A program made the translations under genes and the position numbers. The notes beneath the pieces were generated by a model. It did no database searches, was not told the origin of the DNA, and saw only the letters and a program-made list of their open reading frames with translations. A DNA stretch of 5,624 nucleotides from Nitriliruptoraceae bacterium (GTDB lineage: Bacteria; Actinomycetota; Nitriliruptoria; Nitriliruptorales; Nitriliruptoraceae), in assembly GCA_003554005.1 (NCBI GenBank), contig PWEU01000128.1:1-5624 (forward strand). The letters run 5' to 3'. Positions 5,495-5,624 of the stretch are shown here, one piece after another; positions within the stretch are counted from its first letter, which is position 1; each line of letters starts with the position of its first letter.

Positions 5495-5523
5495 AGTGTA
5501 CGAGCGGCCAGGGCGGTGACCAA
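5495..5523 (-). promoter_or_regulatory. Sigma-70-type promoter for etfD and the voltage-sensor-like gene
   Basis: On the minus strand TTGGTC (5523-5518), a 17-base spacer and TACACT (5500-5495) form a good promoter. It predicts a start near 5488 and a 60-base leader before the etfD GTG. The downstream gene overlaps etfD, so this promoter should drive both. Confidence 0.6.
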
Positions 5524-5584
5524 CGTGAGGATGCGCGCCCGACGGGGTCCTAGGCTGGCGACGCACCTCGTGAGGGAGGTCGTG

Positions 5585-5624
5585 GTGGGTCGGTGGCGAG
5601 GCGGTGAAGGGCGCACGGCCGCGG
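5585..5624 (+). CDS. Possible start of a divergent gene, partial (runs off right edge)
   Basis: GTG 5585 is preceded by GGGAGG (5574-5579) at a normal five-base distance and opens a frame (MGRWRGGEGRTAA) that continues to the window edge. TAGGCT at 5551-5556 could be its -10, with no clear -35. GTG codons at 5570 and 5582 are in the same frame. Thirteen codons are too few to judge the product or even to be sure that the gene is real. Confidence 0.25.
   Translation, partial: MGRWRGGEGRTAA

Noticed and set aside
5429..5566. 46-residue N-terminal extension of etfD from ATG 5566
   Set aside because: It would start upstream of a good promoter, has low-complexity R/P/A composition and lacks the clear ribosome site found before GTG 5428.
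1..5624. tRNA, rRNA, CRISPR array, insertion sequence or attachment site
   Set aside because: I saw no tRNA-like cloverleaf, no regularly spaced repeats, no transposase and no terminal inverted repeats with target duplications.

Overview
The window is GC-rich (roughly 70% by eye), uses GTG starts freely and carries families typical of Actinomycetota: a BldD regulator, a DUF3152 metalloprotease-like protein and a mycobacterial EtfD-type membrane Fe-S oxidoreductase. I infer a high-GC actinobacterium. The genus cannot be fixed from the sequence.

Layout. At the left edge, on the minus strand, a lemA-family gene (68-649) overlaps by ATGA the first 23 codons of a second membrane protein that runs off the window. 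Then comes a gene-poor stretch, 650-1345. It holds nested inverted repeats, a good sigma-70-type promoter (905-933), a putative structured RNA of about 165 nt ending in a strong hairpin terminator (1067-1105), and a cluster of BldD-box sequences (1111-1211). Next, on the plus strand, is bldD (1346-1879), with an intact c-di-GMP signature. It is followed by a broken DUF3152 gene (about 1929-2469) that has lost the middle of its domain and its reading frame. Convergent to it, on the minus strand, is a two-gene unit. The upstream gene is etfD-like (5428-3233, own promoter 5495-5523). The downstream gene is a voltage-sensor-like membrane protein (3233-2445) whose GTG shares its first base with the etfD stop codon. 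The last 40 bases may hold the start of a divergent gene.

How it works together. EtfD is expected to pass electrons from acyl-CoA dehydrogenases, via ETF, to menaquinone. Coupled to it is a protein with a textbook S4 voltage-sensor helix but no potassium-channel filter. BldD is a c-di-GMP-dependent developmental repressor. The control region ahead of it has BldD-like sites both over the promoter and in the leader, which suggests autoregulation.

The most interesting part is 900-1345. A BldD-like palindrome overlaps the -35 of a promoter driving a short RNA with four UCCCC stretches, three in or near predicted hairpin tips and one in the terminator loop. That RNA ends before bldD, so it is either an attenuated bldD leader or an independent C-rich-loop small RNA.
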